Assembly: GCA_934278925.1 (NCBI GenBank)
Contig: CAKQWJ010000021.1
Location: 1 to 38,485 of the forward strand
DNA from: an uncultured Clostridia bacterium
GTDB lineage: Bacteria; Bacillota; Clostridia; Peptostreptococcales; Anaerovoracaceae
Length of the DNA: 38,485 nt
Direction: 5' to 3'
Below, in pieces: positions 1 to 6,816 of this stretch (within the stretch, counting starts at the first letter, position 1; each line of letters begins with the position of its first letter). The notes under the pieces are model-generated. The model did no database searches and was not told the DNA's origin. It saw nothing but the letters and a program-made list of their open reading frames with translations. The translations under genes and the position numbers were made by a program.

Positions 1-164
1 GTGCACGAATCCCCGCAACTCCTTGTTCTTCCGTCTCCTTTGCACCAAGTCTCCGGACATTTTCGGCGCGCGGCCGCCATGGACTTGGTGCACGAATCCC
101 CGCAACTCCTTGTTCTTCCGTCTCCTTTGCACCAAGTCTCCGGACATTTTCGGCGCGCGGCCGC
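1..164. repeat. 87-bp tandem repeat, about two copies, cut by the window edge
   Basis: Bases 1-77 recur almost exactly at 88-164, giving an 87-bp period; the array presumably continues leftwards beyond the window. Each unit carries an inverted repeat: CTTGGTGCA (84-92) is complementary to TGCACCAAG (128-136, and again at 41-49), followed by a very G+C-rich CGGCGCGCGGCCGC tail. Open frames cross the array, but the repeat structure and lack of a ribosome binding site argue against coding. The loop contains a pyrimidine-rich stretch like that in the repeats near 15.45 and 15.7 kb. Confidence 0.85.
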
Positions 165-193
165 TGCGCTCGTCACCTTTTCTAAATCAAAGG

Positions 194-257
194 TTGACAA
201 GCGCCCGATTATGTTGTATTATTCCATCTGTCAACTTTTGCAACAACTAGGTTGACA
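194..257 (+). promoter_or_regulatory. bioY promoter and BirA-type operator
   Basis: TTGACA (194-199), a 17-base spacer and TATTAT (217-222) form a near-consensus sigma-A promoter. Immediately downstream, around the expected transcription start, lies a dyad TGTCAAC (229-235)-N15-GTTGACA (251-257). The biotin repressor BirA of Firmicutes is known to bind dyads of this shape (TTGTTAAC-N14/15-GTTAACAA-like) in front of biotin genes, so biotin-dependent repression of bioY is inferred. No birA gene is in the window. Confidence 0.75.
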
Positions 258-294
258 ATATTTACATGGGATACAATGAAAAAAGGAGATTATT

Positions 295-831
295 ATGTAT
301 AACACCATTACCCGCACACAGGTGCTGACCCGTTCCGCACTGTTCATCGCCGTCACCGCCGTATGTTCCTGGATTTCCATTCCGATTCCGGGCACATCCG
401 TTCCAATCAACCTGGCCACCTTCGCCGTAATTCTGGCAGGCCTCATGCTGGGTTCCCGAGACGGCGCCATCGCCATGCTGGTATTCCTGGCACTGGGCGC
501 CATCGGCGTTCCGGTATTCCACAGCTTCACCGGCGGCGTGGGAATCGTCTTCGGTCCCACCGGCGGTTTCCTGATTGGTTACATCGCCCTGGCTTTCTTC
601 GCCGGACTCGCCGCAAAAGAATCGGAACATCCGATTCGGAACTACATCCTGTTCACCGTAATCGGCGAAGTCGTTCTCTACGCTCTGGGAAGTGCATGGT
701 TTATTTTCCAGGCCGGAAGCAACATCCAGACCGCGCTGATGGCGTGCGTCGTACCGTTCCTTCCGGGCGATGCGGTGAAAATGGTCCTGGCATATCTGGT
801 AGCCGGCCACCTCAAAAAGGTCATCGCTTAA
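295..831 (+). CDS. bioY: BioY, substrate-binding (S) component of an ECF biotin transporter
   Basis: BioY is the membrane protein that captures biotin outside the cell; it works alone or with the shared EcfA/A'/T energising module, none of which is encoded here. The 178-residue length and pattern fit the family: an N-terminal TR..LTRSALFIA start, then about six hydrophobic segments, the GxPVFHSFTGGVG..FGPTGGFLIGY core (about residues 70-95) that is the hallmark of BioY, and a late PGDAVKMVLA segment before a short basic tail. Start is set by AGGAG (284-288) seven bases upstream. The gene is monocistronic, with a BirA-like operator in front and a hairpin terminator behind, so it is probably induced when biotin is scarce. 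Confidence 0.95.
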   Translation: MYNTITRTQVLTRSALFIAVTAVCSWISIPIPGTSVPINLATFAVILAGLMLGSRDGAIAMLVFLALGAIGVPVFHSFTGGVGIVFGPTGGFLIGYIALAFFAGLAAKESEHPIRNYILFTVIGEVVLYALGSAWFIFQAGSNIQTALMACVVPFLPGDAVKMVLAYLVAGHLKKVIA

Positions 832-900
832 TGCCCCATAAAAAAACAATCGCCCCGGTCACAGGTTTCCGGGGTACCAAAAATTGAATGATGCGTATGT

Positions 901-946
901 GCCGTCGCCGCTTCCCCCACTCACTAACGAAAGGCGGCGGCTTTTA
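901..946 (+). terminator. Rho-independent terminator after bioY
   Basis: GCCGTCGCC (901-909) pairs with GGCGGCGGC (933-941), allowing one G-U, and is followed by a short T run. A second small hairpin, CCCCGG/CCGGGG (853-874), lies between it and the bioY stop but has no T tract. Confidence 0.7.
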
Positions 947-969
947 TTCTTCGTGAATATTCTTGAAGA

Positions 970-1007
970 ACTAAAAATAGGATTCTGCAAAATCTGCAGA
1001 ATCCTAT
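970..1007 (-). terminator. Terminator of the small-peptide/secreted-protein unit
   Basis: A perfect 12-bp stem (977-988 with 996-1007, loop of 7) reads on the minus strand into TTTTTAG. It sits just after the 35-codon gene and closes that transcription unit. Confidence 0.8.
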
Positions 1008-1036
1008 CGCTGAAACCGGCCTATATGAAGCACGTC

Positions 1037-1144
1037 TTATTTCTTAATGAATTTCTTATAAACAAAAATCGCAATCAGTACAATAATCCCAATCTGAACG
1101 GTTTGAAGTAGAATTACTAGAATTAAATTTTGTATTTGACTCAT
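1037..1144 (-). CDS. 35-residue single-helix membrane peptide, function unknown
   Basis: A small gene supported by an unusually strong Shine-Dalgarno (AAAGGAGGTG, ending 5 bases before ATG) and by a terminator right after its stop. The product is a polar N-terminus (MSQIQNL), one hydrophobic helix (about residues 7-28) and a lysine-rich tail (YKKFIKK). This layout is shared by type I toxin peptides, small membrane chaperones and short bacteriocin or immunity peptides; nothing in the sequence picks one. It begins only 13 bases after the stop of the secreted protein at 1158, so the two are surely co-transcribed. I do not recognise a named family. Confidence 0.7.
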   Translation of the reverse strand: MSQIQNLILVILLQTVQIGIIVLIAIFVYKKFIKK

Positions 1145-1157
1145 ATCAACACCTCCT

Positions 1158-1986
1158 TTAACCACTTACAGACCAACTGTGTTTCACCTTTATCTTCTTT
1201 TCAGCAGAGTTTTTTGCAAGGTACTTAACAGTGGTGTTCATTTTTATTGTTCCTCCAGTTTTTGCACCAACTCCACCAACATCAGCTGAATATTCATACG
1301 GGAATCGTGCATACATGTTAATATCCGATTTCCCCGGCGTCCGTGCTGTTTTATCACTGATAACAACATTTCCTGCCGATATACTTCCCTTAATTCCAAC
1401 GCTGAAATGTTCAGATACATAAGCATCTCCATATCTTTCGTCAAGCCCTTTTCCGCTGACCTTATAGTGATTTTCTAATTTAATGACAGCGCCACCTATT
1501 CCATTAAGCACTGTTTTCTTTGCAGTGAAGTATCGATTTCCATACTTCTTCCACATCGTTTCACCATTTGTAGCGGCATAACAAGAAGAAATTAAGGAGT
1601 CTGAAATGGAACCGACCAGCGTTTCTTCTTCCTTATCTTCAAATTCCACAACCACTTTACTGTGGTCACCTAAGTTAAATTCCACTTTCCCGTATTCGCC
1701 ATCCGTATCCTGACCTAGCACCTCATCGACGTTTATATCAGCATCTGCAATTACTTCATCGGCTTGTTTCATTTTTTCTTCCACAAATCGATTAATTACT
1801 GCGGGATTCGTTTCTGTAGTTATTTTCTTTCTTTCCACCTTAGATAACTTCCCATCACTATATGCTCTCTTTATTTCCCTTTTGAGATCAGATACACTGT
1901 TCACCTCATAAGAAGTCTCTGCACATATTGTCCCTGTAAAAAGTGCACACAACCACCAACAATAAGCTAACACATATTTTGTTCAT
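1158..1986 (-). pseudogene. Secreted protein of unknown function with an apparent frameshift in its signal peptide
   Basis: The long frame (from 1973 down to 1158) has no good start: its first codon is a GTG without a ribosome binding site and its first residues are an odd cysteine/tryptophan-rich run. A proper start lies a little upstream in another frame: GGAGGTT (1993-1999) then ATG at 1986, giving MNKICVSLLLVVVC. Removing one base from the A5 run at 1938-1942 joins both into a clean signal peptide ending TGTICA|ETS. The mature part (about 250 residues) has a charged, helix-prone section with many Glu and Lys, then a glycine- and serine-rich section likely to be beta strand, ending in a basic tail. 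No known domain is recognised. It may be a sequencing or assembly error, a real broken gene, or programmed slippage; called pseudogene for caution. It is followed 13 bases later by a membrane peptide gene. Confidence 0.65.
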
Positions 1987-2039
1987 AACATTAACCTCCA
2001 ACTTATCACGACATGCATCAATAACGTATAAAGTATAGA

Positions 2040-2084
2040 ATGTTCGAACATCTTCGTAGAGATATGCTATCATATACATATCTC
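2040..2084. promoter_or_regulatory. Two dyads upstream of the 1.2-2.0 kb secreted-protein gene
   Basis: A 12-base perfect palindrome ATGTTCGAACAT (2040-2051) and an 8-bp inverted repeat GAGATATG-N10-CATATCTC (2059-2084) lie 55-100 bases upstream of the ATG at 1986, in AT-rich DNA where a promoter is expected. They look like operators, but the regulator is unknown. The palindrome has GTTCGAAC rather than the spaced CGAAC-N4-GTTCG, so it is not a standard Gram-positive LexA box. Confidence 0.4.
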
Positions 2085-2212
2085 ATATGCAATATAATTT
2101 CATGAGTCCAATTATCGTATTTACGAATTATATTACAGTGTACTATTGTCAATTCTAATAATCAGTTTTGTTTCAAGTAAAATAGTTTTTTACTTTATCC
2201 CGAGTGATTTTG

Positions 2213-2250
2213 GTTCTTCACTTTTCTTCACTTTTCTTCACTTTTCTTCG
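2213..2250. repeat. 10-bp tandem repeat (CTTCACTTTT)n
   Basis: About 3.5 direct copies of a decamer. The leading part, TTTTGGTTCTTCACTTTT, is found again almost unchanged at 16214-16232, at the far side of the second repeat field. Confidence 0.85.
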
Positions 2251-2559
2251 GGGATTGCCTTTTCCTATAAGGTGAACATTTTTTAATGATGATATAAGCA
2301 CGTTGGCGCCGACCTCCCCGCCAAGCCTTTATCTTCCGTCGGGGCACGTCAACACGTTCCGGTTTTTTCGATTGTCCGGCTCCCAAGAATGAAAAAAACT
2401 GCATCCAGAAAGCAATCTCAGCTTGATGATGAGCAAGAGCCCGAAAATTGTCATACAATCATAGAGAAGACGGAAGGTTAGTTTGTAAATGTCACACGTA
2501 AATAAAATGGGAGAAGCTGAACGCTTCTTTGTCAAATGGTGTTGGTCAAGAACCAAAAA

Positions 2560-2789
2560 ATTGACGATAAAAGCAAACTGTTCCGGCCACCAACGTCAAT
2601 CCGTCACATGGAAACGGGAGCAATTAGAGTTCTCAGCGGCTTTTTTCGGATAGAATTGACGATAATGCTATAAAAACAGAGGATTTATCGTCAGATCTTT
2701 CGTAAGTCGCAGGGGGTTTCGCTGTAATAATGAGCGGAAAAACCGAGTCATTGACGATGAAACTGCAAATACAGGCCTTTCTTCGTCAA
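2560..2789. repeat. Three inverted repeats with TTGACG...CGTCAA ends, spaced about 95 bp
   Basis: Element 1: TTGACG (2560-2565) with CGTCAA (2594-2599), weak inner pairing. Element 2: TGACGATAA (2657-2665) with TTATCGTCA (2685-2693), perfect 9 bp. Element 3: TTGACGATGAAA (2751-2762) with TTTCTTCGTCAA (2778-2789), 11 of 12 paired. Left ends start 96 and 95 bases apart. Ends are conserved but inner arms differ between elements while staying complementary within each one. Related elements occur near 15.6-16.1 kb. Confidence 0.75.
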
Positions 2790-2914
2790 CTTTTCGAAAA
2801 AAGTATTACTTTATTGGAATCCAGCGCAAGTCAAGTTGTTAGAATTTGTGCATCCCTTCCGTAAAGATTTGTTTCTTCGTCATGCCACACCAACACCAAA
2901 AAGTATAAATAACC

Positions 2915-2952
2915 AAAAAAGCTTCCCACAGATTTCTGCGGGAAGCTTTTTT
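2915..2952. terminator. Terminator downstream of the aminotransferase
   Basis: AAAAAAGCTTCCC (2915-2927) is perfectly complementary to GGGAAGCTTTTTT (2940-2952), and the stem can extend inwards with one mismatch. The T tracts suit either strand; the only adjacent gene is the minus-strand aminotransferase ending at 2985. Confidence 0.85.
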
Positions 2953-2984
2953 GCATCTAATTCGCTCAATTCGATGATGTAATC

Positions 2985-4175
2985 TTATTTGTAAGATTCG
3001 ATCATTGCCTTGAATGCCGGCAGGGATCTCTTAATCATGTCGTTGGATACGCAGTAGGACAGTCTGAAGTATCCCGGGCACTCGAATCCGTCTCCAGGAA
3101 CAACCAGCAGGTTGTGGTCCAGCTTTGCCTTCTCGGAGAATGCAACTGCATCGCCGTTCGGTGCTTTTACGAACATGTAGAATGCGCCGTCCGGTTTTGC
3201 CATTTCATATCCCATCTCGGAGAGGGAGTTGAACAGCAGCTGTCTGTTCTCGTCATATGCTTCCAGGTTCGGCATCTCGCCAACGCACTTGCCGATAACC
3301 TTCTGAATCAGGGTTGGAGGGCAAACGGAACCGATCTCACGAGCGGCACCTACGATGGAGTTGAACACCTCGTCCCACATCTCGCACTTCTCGCCAACGA
3401 AAACGTATCCGATACGCTCGCCCGGCAGGGACAGAGACTTGGACCAAGAGTAGCATACGATGGTGTTGTCATAGATTGTTGGGATGAACGGAACCTTTAC
3501 ATCTCCGTATACCAGTTCACGGTACGGTTCGTCTGCGATGATGTAGATTGGGTGTCCGAATTCCTTACCCTTCTCGGTCAGCAGAGCTGCCATCTTTGTC
3601 AGGGTCTCTTCAGTATATACAACGCCGGATGGGTTATTCGGGGAGTTCACGATAACCGCCTTGGTGTTCTTTGTGATCATCTTCTCCAGCTCTGCAAAGT
3701 TAATCTGGAAGTGCTCGGTGTCTGCCGGAACAACCTTCAGCTGTGCGCCGTCGCAAGTGAAGAATACGTGATATTCCGGGAAGAACGGAGCAATTGCGAT
3801 GAACTCATCGTCTGTGGAAGTGGTCAGAGCCTTTGCTACGGAAACCAGTGCCGGAGCGCATCCACAAGTCATGAACAGCTCAGAAGCCTTTGCGTTTACA
3901 TCGAATCTCTCGTTCAGGTTGTCTGCGATTGCCTGTCTTACATCTTCGTGACCTGCAGCAACGGAGTATCCGTGCAGCTTGATGGAGTCATAGTTCTGTG
4001 CCAGGTCAGCGATGGTCTCGTTAACCTTTGCCGGAGCAGGAATGCTCGGGTTGCCCAGGGAGTAGTCGAATACATTCTCCGGTCCTACGATTTTTGCCTG
4101 CTCCAGACCATAAGCGAAGAGCGCTCTGATTCCGGAAGGTGCTGTTCCCAGTCCATAATACTTTTGATTAACCAT
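2985..4175 (-). CDS. Pyridoxal-phosphate aminotransferase, class I/II (aspartate aminotransferase-like)
   Basis: Fold-type I aminotransferase that moves an amino group between an amino acid and a 2-oxo acid in the cytoplasm. The 396-residue length is normal. Family landmarks are present: NNPSG (180-184), DEPY (215-218) whose Asp contacts the cofactor ring nitrogen, SWSKSLSLPGERIGY with the Schiff-base lysine at about 246 and phosphate-binding arginine at 254, and a late FRLSYC whose arginine binds the substrate carboxylate. Substrate cannot be fixed from sequence; the family includes aspartate, alanine and aromatic transaminases. The gene stands alone, with AAAGGAG before the ATG, its own divergent promoter and a strong terminator. 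Confidence 0.9.
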   Translation of the reverse strand: MVNQKYYGLGTAPSGIRALFAYGLEQAKIVGPENVFDYSLGNPSIPAPAKVNETIADLAQNYDSIKLHGYSVAAGHEDVRQAIADNLNERFDVNAKASELFMTCGCAPALVSVAKALTTSTDDEFIAIAPFFPEYHVFFTCDGAQLKVVPADTEHFQINFAELEKMITKNTKAVIVNSPNNPSGVVYTEETLTKMAALLTEKGKEFGHPIYIIADEPYRELVYGDVKVPFIPTIYDNTIVCYSWSKSLSLPGERIGYVFVGEKCEMWDEVFNSIVGAAREIGSVCPPTLIQKVIGKCVGEMPNLEAYDENRQLLFNSLSEMGYEMAKPDGAFYMFVKAPNGDAVAFSEKAKLDHNLLVVPGDGFECPGYFRLSYCVSNDMIKRSLPAFKAMIESYK

Positions 4176-4227
4176 TTTGATCTTCTCCTTTCAACAAGAA
4201 AAAACTTAGTCCCATGTTGTAATCCGA

Positions 4228-4256
4228 TTATAACATATAGTTTCACTATTAACAAA
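4228..4256 (-). promoter_or_regulatory. Promoter of the aminotransferase gene
   Basis: On the minus strand, TTGTTA (4256-4251), a 17-base spacer and TATAAT (4233-4228) lie about 55 bases upstream of the start codon. A separate TATAAT at 4286-4291 on the plus strand is the likely -10 of the divergent muramidase gene, whose -35 is not clear. Confidence 0.7.
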
Positions 4257-4333
4257 TGTTTCACATTCAAAAAACTTCAGTGTGTTATAATATAAATGCT
4301 CTGTTTTCTTGCAGAGTGAAAGGATATCTATCT

Positions 4334-5467
4334 ATGACAGCAAAGAAAAAAAATACACAAAAGCACATGAAGCGGAAGTCTCCCCGGAAGAAAGCCGGCC
4401 GCCGCACTTCCCGCAAAAATAATCGGAGATTTCAAAAGTGGCAGCTCGCCCTCATCGCCGTCGGGGTTCTTCTGATTGCCGGGGTGACCGGGCTGCACCT
4501 CTACTCCCACCCGACTCAGATCGGTTCGGGAAAATACACCCACGCGGCGAAATTCGACAACGCCCTGGTCATCGACGGCATCGATGTGTCCTACGCTCAG
4601 GGTGACGGCGCATCCAACAATTGGACTCAGGTAAAAAGAAGCGGCGTGGATTTCGTCTTTATCCGAGCAGGCTACCGGGATTCCTCCAAAGGAAAGCTTC
4701 ATGCCGATTCGGAATTCAAAGAAAACATTCAGGGCGCCCGGAAAGCCGGCCTCATGGTGGGTGTCTATTTTTACTCCCAGGCCACCACGAAGAAAGAGGC
4801 CCGGGAGGAGGCCCGGAGACTGGTGGACGCGGCGGAGGGTTACCAAATCGATTTGCCGCTGGTGATGGACTACGAGCTGTATCCGAAGGGGCGGCTGGAG
4901 AAATTTATGAGCAGCAAGAAGTACAAGGCGGCGAAGGGCACCGAGATTGCGGAAGCTTTCTGCGAGGTCGTTCGAGAGGCCGGATACGAGCCTTCCGTGT
5001 ACTCCAACTATAACCTGCTGATGCACAAGGTGAATCCGAAGAAGGTCGCCGGCTTCGCCCGGGTATGGCTGGCTCACTACAATTCCTCCACGGATTATCC
5101 CCACGATTATACATTCTGGCAGGCATCCTTCGAAGAGAAGGTAAAGGGAATTTCCGGCACCGTGGACCGGAACTTCTGGTATTTTGGGCCGAAAGGGGAA
5201 ACCACGCAGGGCCGGCGAGCGGCCGGTGCGCGCTCCATCCGGGACTGCACGGTGCAGCTGGAAAAACACAGCTTCTATTACATCGGGAAGCCGATTCAGC
5301 CGAAGCTGATTGTGAAGGACGGGAATACCACCCTTCGGGAAGGAACGGATTATCAGGTGGGTTACGTGAAGAACGCGTCGGCGGGAACCGGCTATGCCAT
5401 CGTGACGGGAATCGGCAAATACAAAGACCGCATTTCCACCGGTTTCCGAATTAAGACACTTCTGTAA
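4334..5467 (+). CDS. Membrane-anchored GH25 muramidase (lysozyme-type) with a C-terminal beta domain
   Basis: Glycoside hydrolase family 25 enzymes cut the MurNAc-GlcNAc bond of peptidoglycan. The ATG at 4334 is chosen because AAAGGA precedes it; an in-frame ATG at 4256 has no ribosome binding site and overlaps the promoter. From 4334 the protein has 377 residues: a very basic cytoplasmic stretch (1-35), one membrane helix (about 37-56), then the GH25 barrel starting DGIDVSYAQ (81-89, catalytic-site Asp84), the DYE pair (Asp179/Glu181), and FWQASF near its end. The last 90 residues form a separate domain with YIGKPIQPKL and a GTDYQVGY motif, typical of Ig-like repeats attached to clostridial surface enzymes. 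It probably acts on the cell's own wall, held by an uncleaved N-terminal anchor. exonuclease III follows after 17 bases. Confidence 0.9.
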   Translation: MTAKKKNTQKHMKRKSPRKKAGRRTSRKNNRRFQKWQLALIAVGVLLIAGVTGLHLYSHPTQIGSGKYTHAAKFDNALVIDGIDVSYAQGDGASNNWTQVKRSGVDFVFIRAGYRDSSKGKLHADSEFKENIQGARKAGLMVGVYFYSQATTKKEAREEARRLVDAAEGYQIDLPLVMDYELYPKGRLEKFMSSKKYKAAKGTEIAEAFCEVVREAGYEPSVYSNYNLLMHKVNPKKVAGFARVWLAHYNSSTDYPHDYTFWQASFEEKVKGISGTVDRNFWYFGPKGETTQGRRAAGARSIRDCTVQLEKHSFYYIGKPIQPKLIVKDGNTTLREGTDYQVGYVKNASAGTGYAIVTGIGKYKDRISTGFRIKTLL

Positions 5468-5484
5468 GACGGAAAGGAGAATGA

Positions 5485-6246
5485 ATGAAACTGATTTCTT
5501 GGAATGTGAACGGCTTTCGGGCCTGCCTGAACAAGGGCTTCTCGGAGTTTTTCCGGGAGGCGGACGGGGATTTTGTCTGCCTGCAGGAAACCAAAATGCA
5601 GCCGGGACAGGCGGACTTCCACCCGGAAGACTATTACGAATACTACAACAGCGCGGAAAAGAAGGGCTACTCCGGCACCGCTATTTTTGCCCGCAAAACC
5701 CTGGGGGAACCCCTCTCCGTGCACTACGGCATGCAGGGCAAGCACGACGACGAGGGGCGCCTCATCACCCTGGAATACCCGGACTTCTACCTGGTGTGCT
5801 GCTACGTACCCAACGCCCAAGGCGAGCTGAAGCGCATCGACTATCGCATGGAGTTCGAGGACGACCTGCGGAATTACCTGCTGGACCTGAACCGGACGCA
5901 CCCGGTCATCTACTGCGGGGATCTGAACGTGGCTCACGAGGAGATTGACCTGAAGAACCCGAAATCCAACCGGGGCAACGCGGGCTTCTCGGATCAGGAG
6001 CGGGGTAAAATGACAGAGCTTCTGAATGCCGGGTTCACCGACACCTTTCGGTATTTCTATCCCGACCGCACCGGGATCTACTCCTGGTGGTCCTACCGGT
6101 TCAACGCCCGGAAGAACAACGCCGGATGGCGGATTGATTATTTTATCGTCTCCGACGACCTGCAGAACCGAATCAAGGATGCGAAGATTTTGACGGATAT
6201 CACCGGCAGCGACCACTGCCCGGTGGAATTGGATATTGAATTCTAG
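5485..6246 (+). CDS. xth: Exodeoxyribonuclease III (AP endonuclease, EEP family)
   Basis: Magnesium-dependent nuclease of base-excision repair that nicks DNA 5' to abasic sites and trims 3' ends. At 253 residues it matches the ExoA/Xth family. The motifs appear in order: ISWNVNG (4-10), LQETK with metal-binding Glu35, YCGDLNVAH (about 150) with the catalytic Asp/Asn pair, WRIDYFIVS (about 215) and the terminal GSDHCPVELD with the catalytic Asp-His. Ribosome binding site AAAGGAG is 6 bases before the ATG. It lies 17 bases after the muramidase gene and 22 before the lipoprotein gene, so the three are probably one transcript ending at 6760-6797. Confidence 0.95.
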   Translation: MKLISWNVNGFRACLNKGFSEFFREADGDFVCLQETKMQPGQADFHPEDYYEYYNSAEKKGYSGTAIFARKTLGEPLSVHYGMQGKHDDEGRLITLEYPDFYLVCCYVPNAQGELKRIDYRMEFEDDLRNYLLDLNRTHPVIYCGDLNVAHEEIDLKNPKSNRGNAGFSDQERGKMTELLNAGFTDTFRYFYPDRTGIYSWWSYRFNARKNNAGWRIDYFIVSDDLQNRIKDAKILTDITGSDHCPVELDIEF

Positions 6247-6268
6247 ATTAAAGAAAGGAACACTGAAG

Positions 6269-6757
6269 ATGAAAAAGAAATTATTGATCATGCTGCTCCT
6301 GGCAGCGCTGACCCTGTCCGTGACCGCCTGCGGAAGTTCCAAAGAGGAAGAGGATCCCGGTGCCCAGAAGCAAGCGGTAACCGACTTGGATAACGATACG
6401 CTGGAGTCCTATCTGAACCAGTACAACATGGACGCGGAGAATCCGATTCAGTCCGACGACCTGACCCGGGAAGAGGGCTCCGCCCGCTGCAAAGTAACGG
6501 ATCTTACCGTCACTTTCACCACCAAGGACGACGACCTGCAGGTAGCAGTTCAGGCCAAGGATCTGGAGGATGAAAACCTGGACGTGGTGGTTCGGGATTT
6601 GATCATCGCCATGGATCCGGAGCTCACCTACGAAGAGGTGAAGGACATGTTCTCTTCCTTCCGGGATGACGGCCGCACCTCCTACGATATGGGCGAGGTG
6701 GAATGCAAGCTGAAGAAGAATTCCGACGGATATCGGTTCATTATCGAAAACGACTAA
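6269..6757 (+). CDS. Small lipoprotein of unknown function
   Basis: The start at 6269 is chosen because AAAGGA lies upstream and because it begins a textbook lipoprotein signal: MKKKLLIMLLLAALTLSVTAC, with the lipid-bearing cysteine at residue 21. An earlier in-frame ATG at 6236 overlaps the exonuclease gene. The mature 142 residues are strongly acidic, without repeats or a known domain; a GEVECKLKKNSDGYRFIIEND ending suggests a small beta-rich fold. Last gene of the muramidase-exonuclease unit. Function not recognised. Confidence 0.8.
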   Translation: MKKKLLIMLLLAALTLSVTACGSSKEEEDPGAQKQAVTDLDNDTLESYLNQYNMDAENPIQSDDLTREEGSARCKVTDLTVTFTTKDDDLQVAVQAKDLEDENLDVVVRDLIIAMDPELTYEEVKDMFSSFRDDGRTSYDMGEVECKLKKNSDGYRFIIEND

Positions 6758-6759
6758 GG

Positions 6760-6797
6760 AAAAAGGATTGCTCCGACGTCTTGGAGCAATCCTTTTT
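6760..6797. terminator. Bidirectional terminator between convergent genes
   Basis: AAAAAGGATTGCTCC (6760-6774) pairs perfectly with GGAGCAATCCTTTTT (6783-6797). With A runs on one side and T runs on the other it can stop transcription from the lipoprotein gene and from the convergent adhesin gene. Confidence 0.9.
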
Positions 6798-6816
6798 GAA
6801 TGCAATCATTTAAGTT

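Larger units (their letters stand above)
1987..2984. other. 1 kb gene-free region with repeats
   Basis: No credible gene: the open frames here lack ribosome binding sites and recognisable proteins. The first 230 bases are AT-rich and hold the dyads described separately. A 10-bp tandem repeat (CTTCACTTTT, about 3.5 copies, 2213-2250) follows. Three inverted repeats with TTGACG ends occupy 2560-2789, and a terminator sits at 2915-2952. Confidence 0.7.

Noticed and set aside
1..255. Open frame across the 87-bp repeat, coding for two identical MHESPQLL-type blocks
   Set aside because: The period of 87 is divisible by three, which keeps the frame open, but no ribosome binding site is seen and the DNA-level inverted repeats explain the conservation.
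884..1111. 75-codon plus-strand frame after bioY
   Set aside because: It crosses the bioY terminator, has no ribosome binding site and overlaps the better supported minus-strand peptide gene.
2040..2051. LexA (SOS) box
   Set aside because: The palindrome is ATGTTCGAACAT; a Gram-positive LexA box needs CGAAC and GTTCG separated by four bases in the opposite order.
2560..2800. CRISPR array
   Set aside because: Elements are about 95 bases apart, inner parts differ, there are no equal-length spacers between identical repeats, and no cas gene is present.
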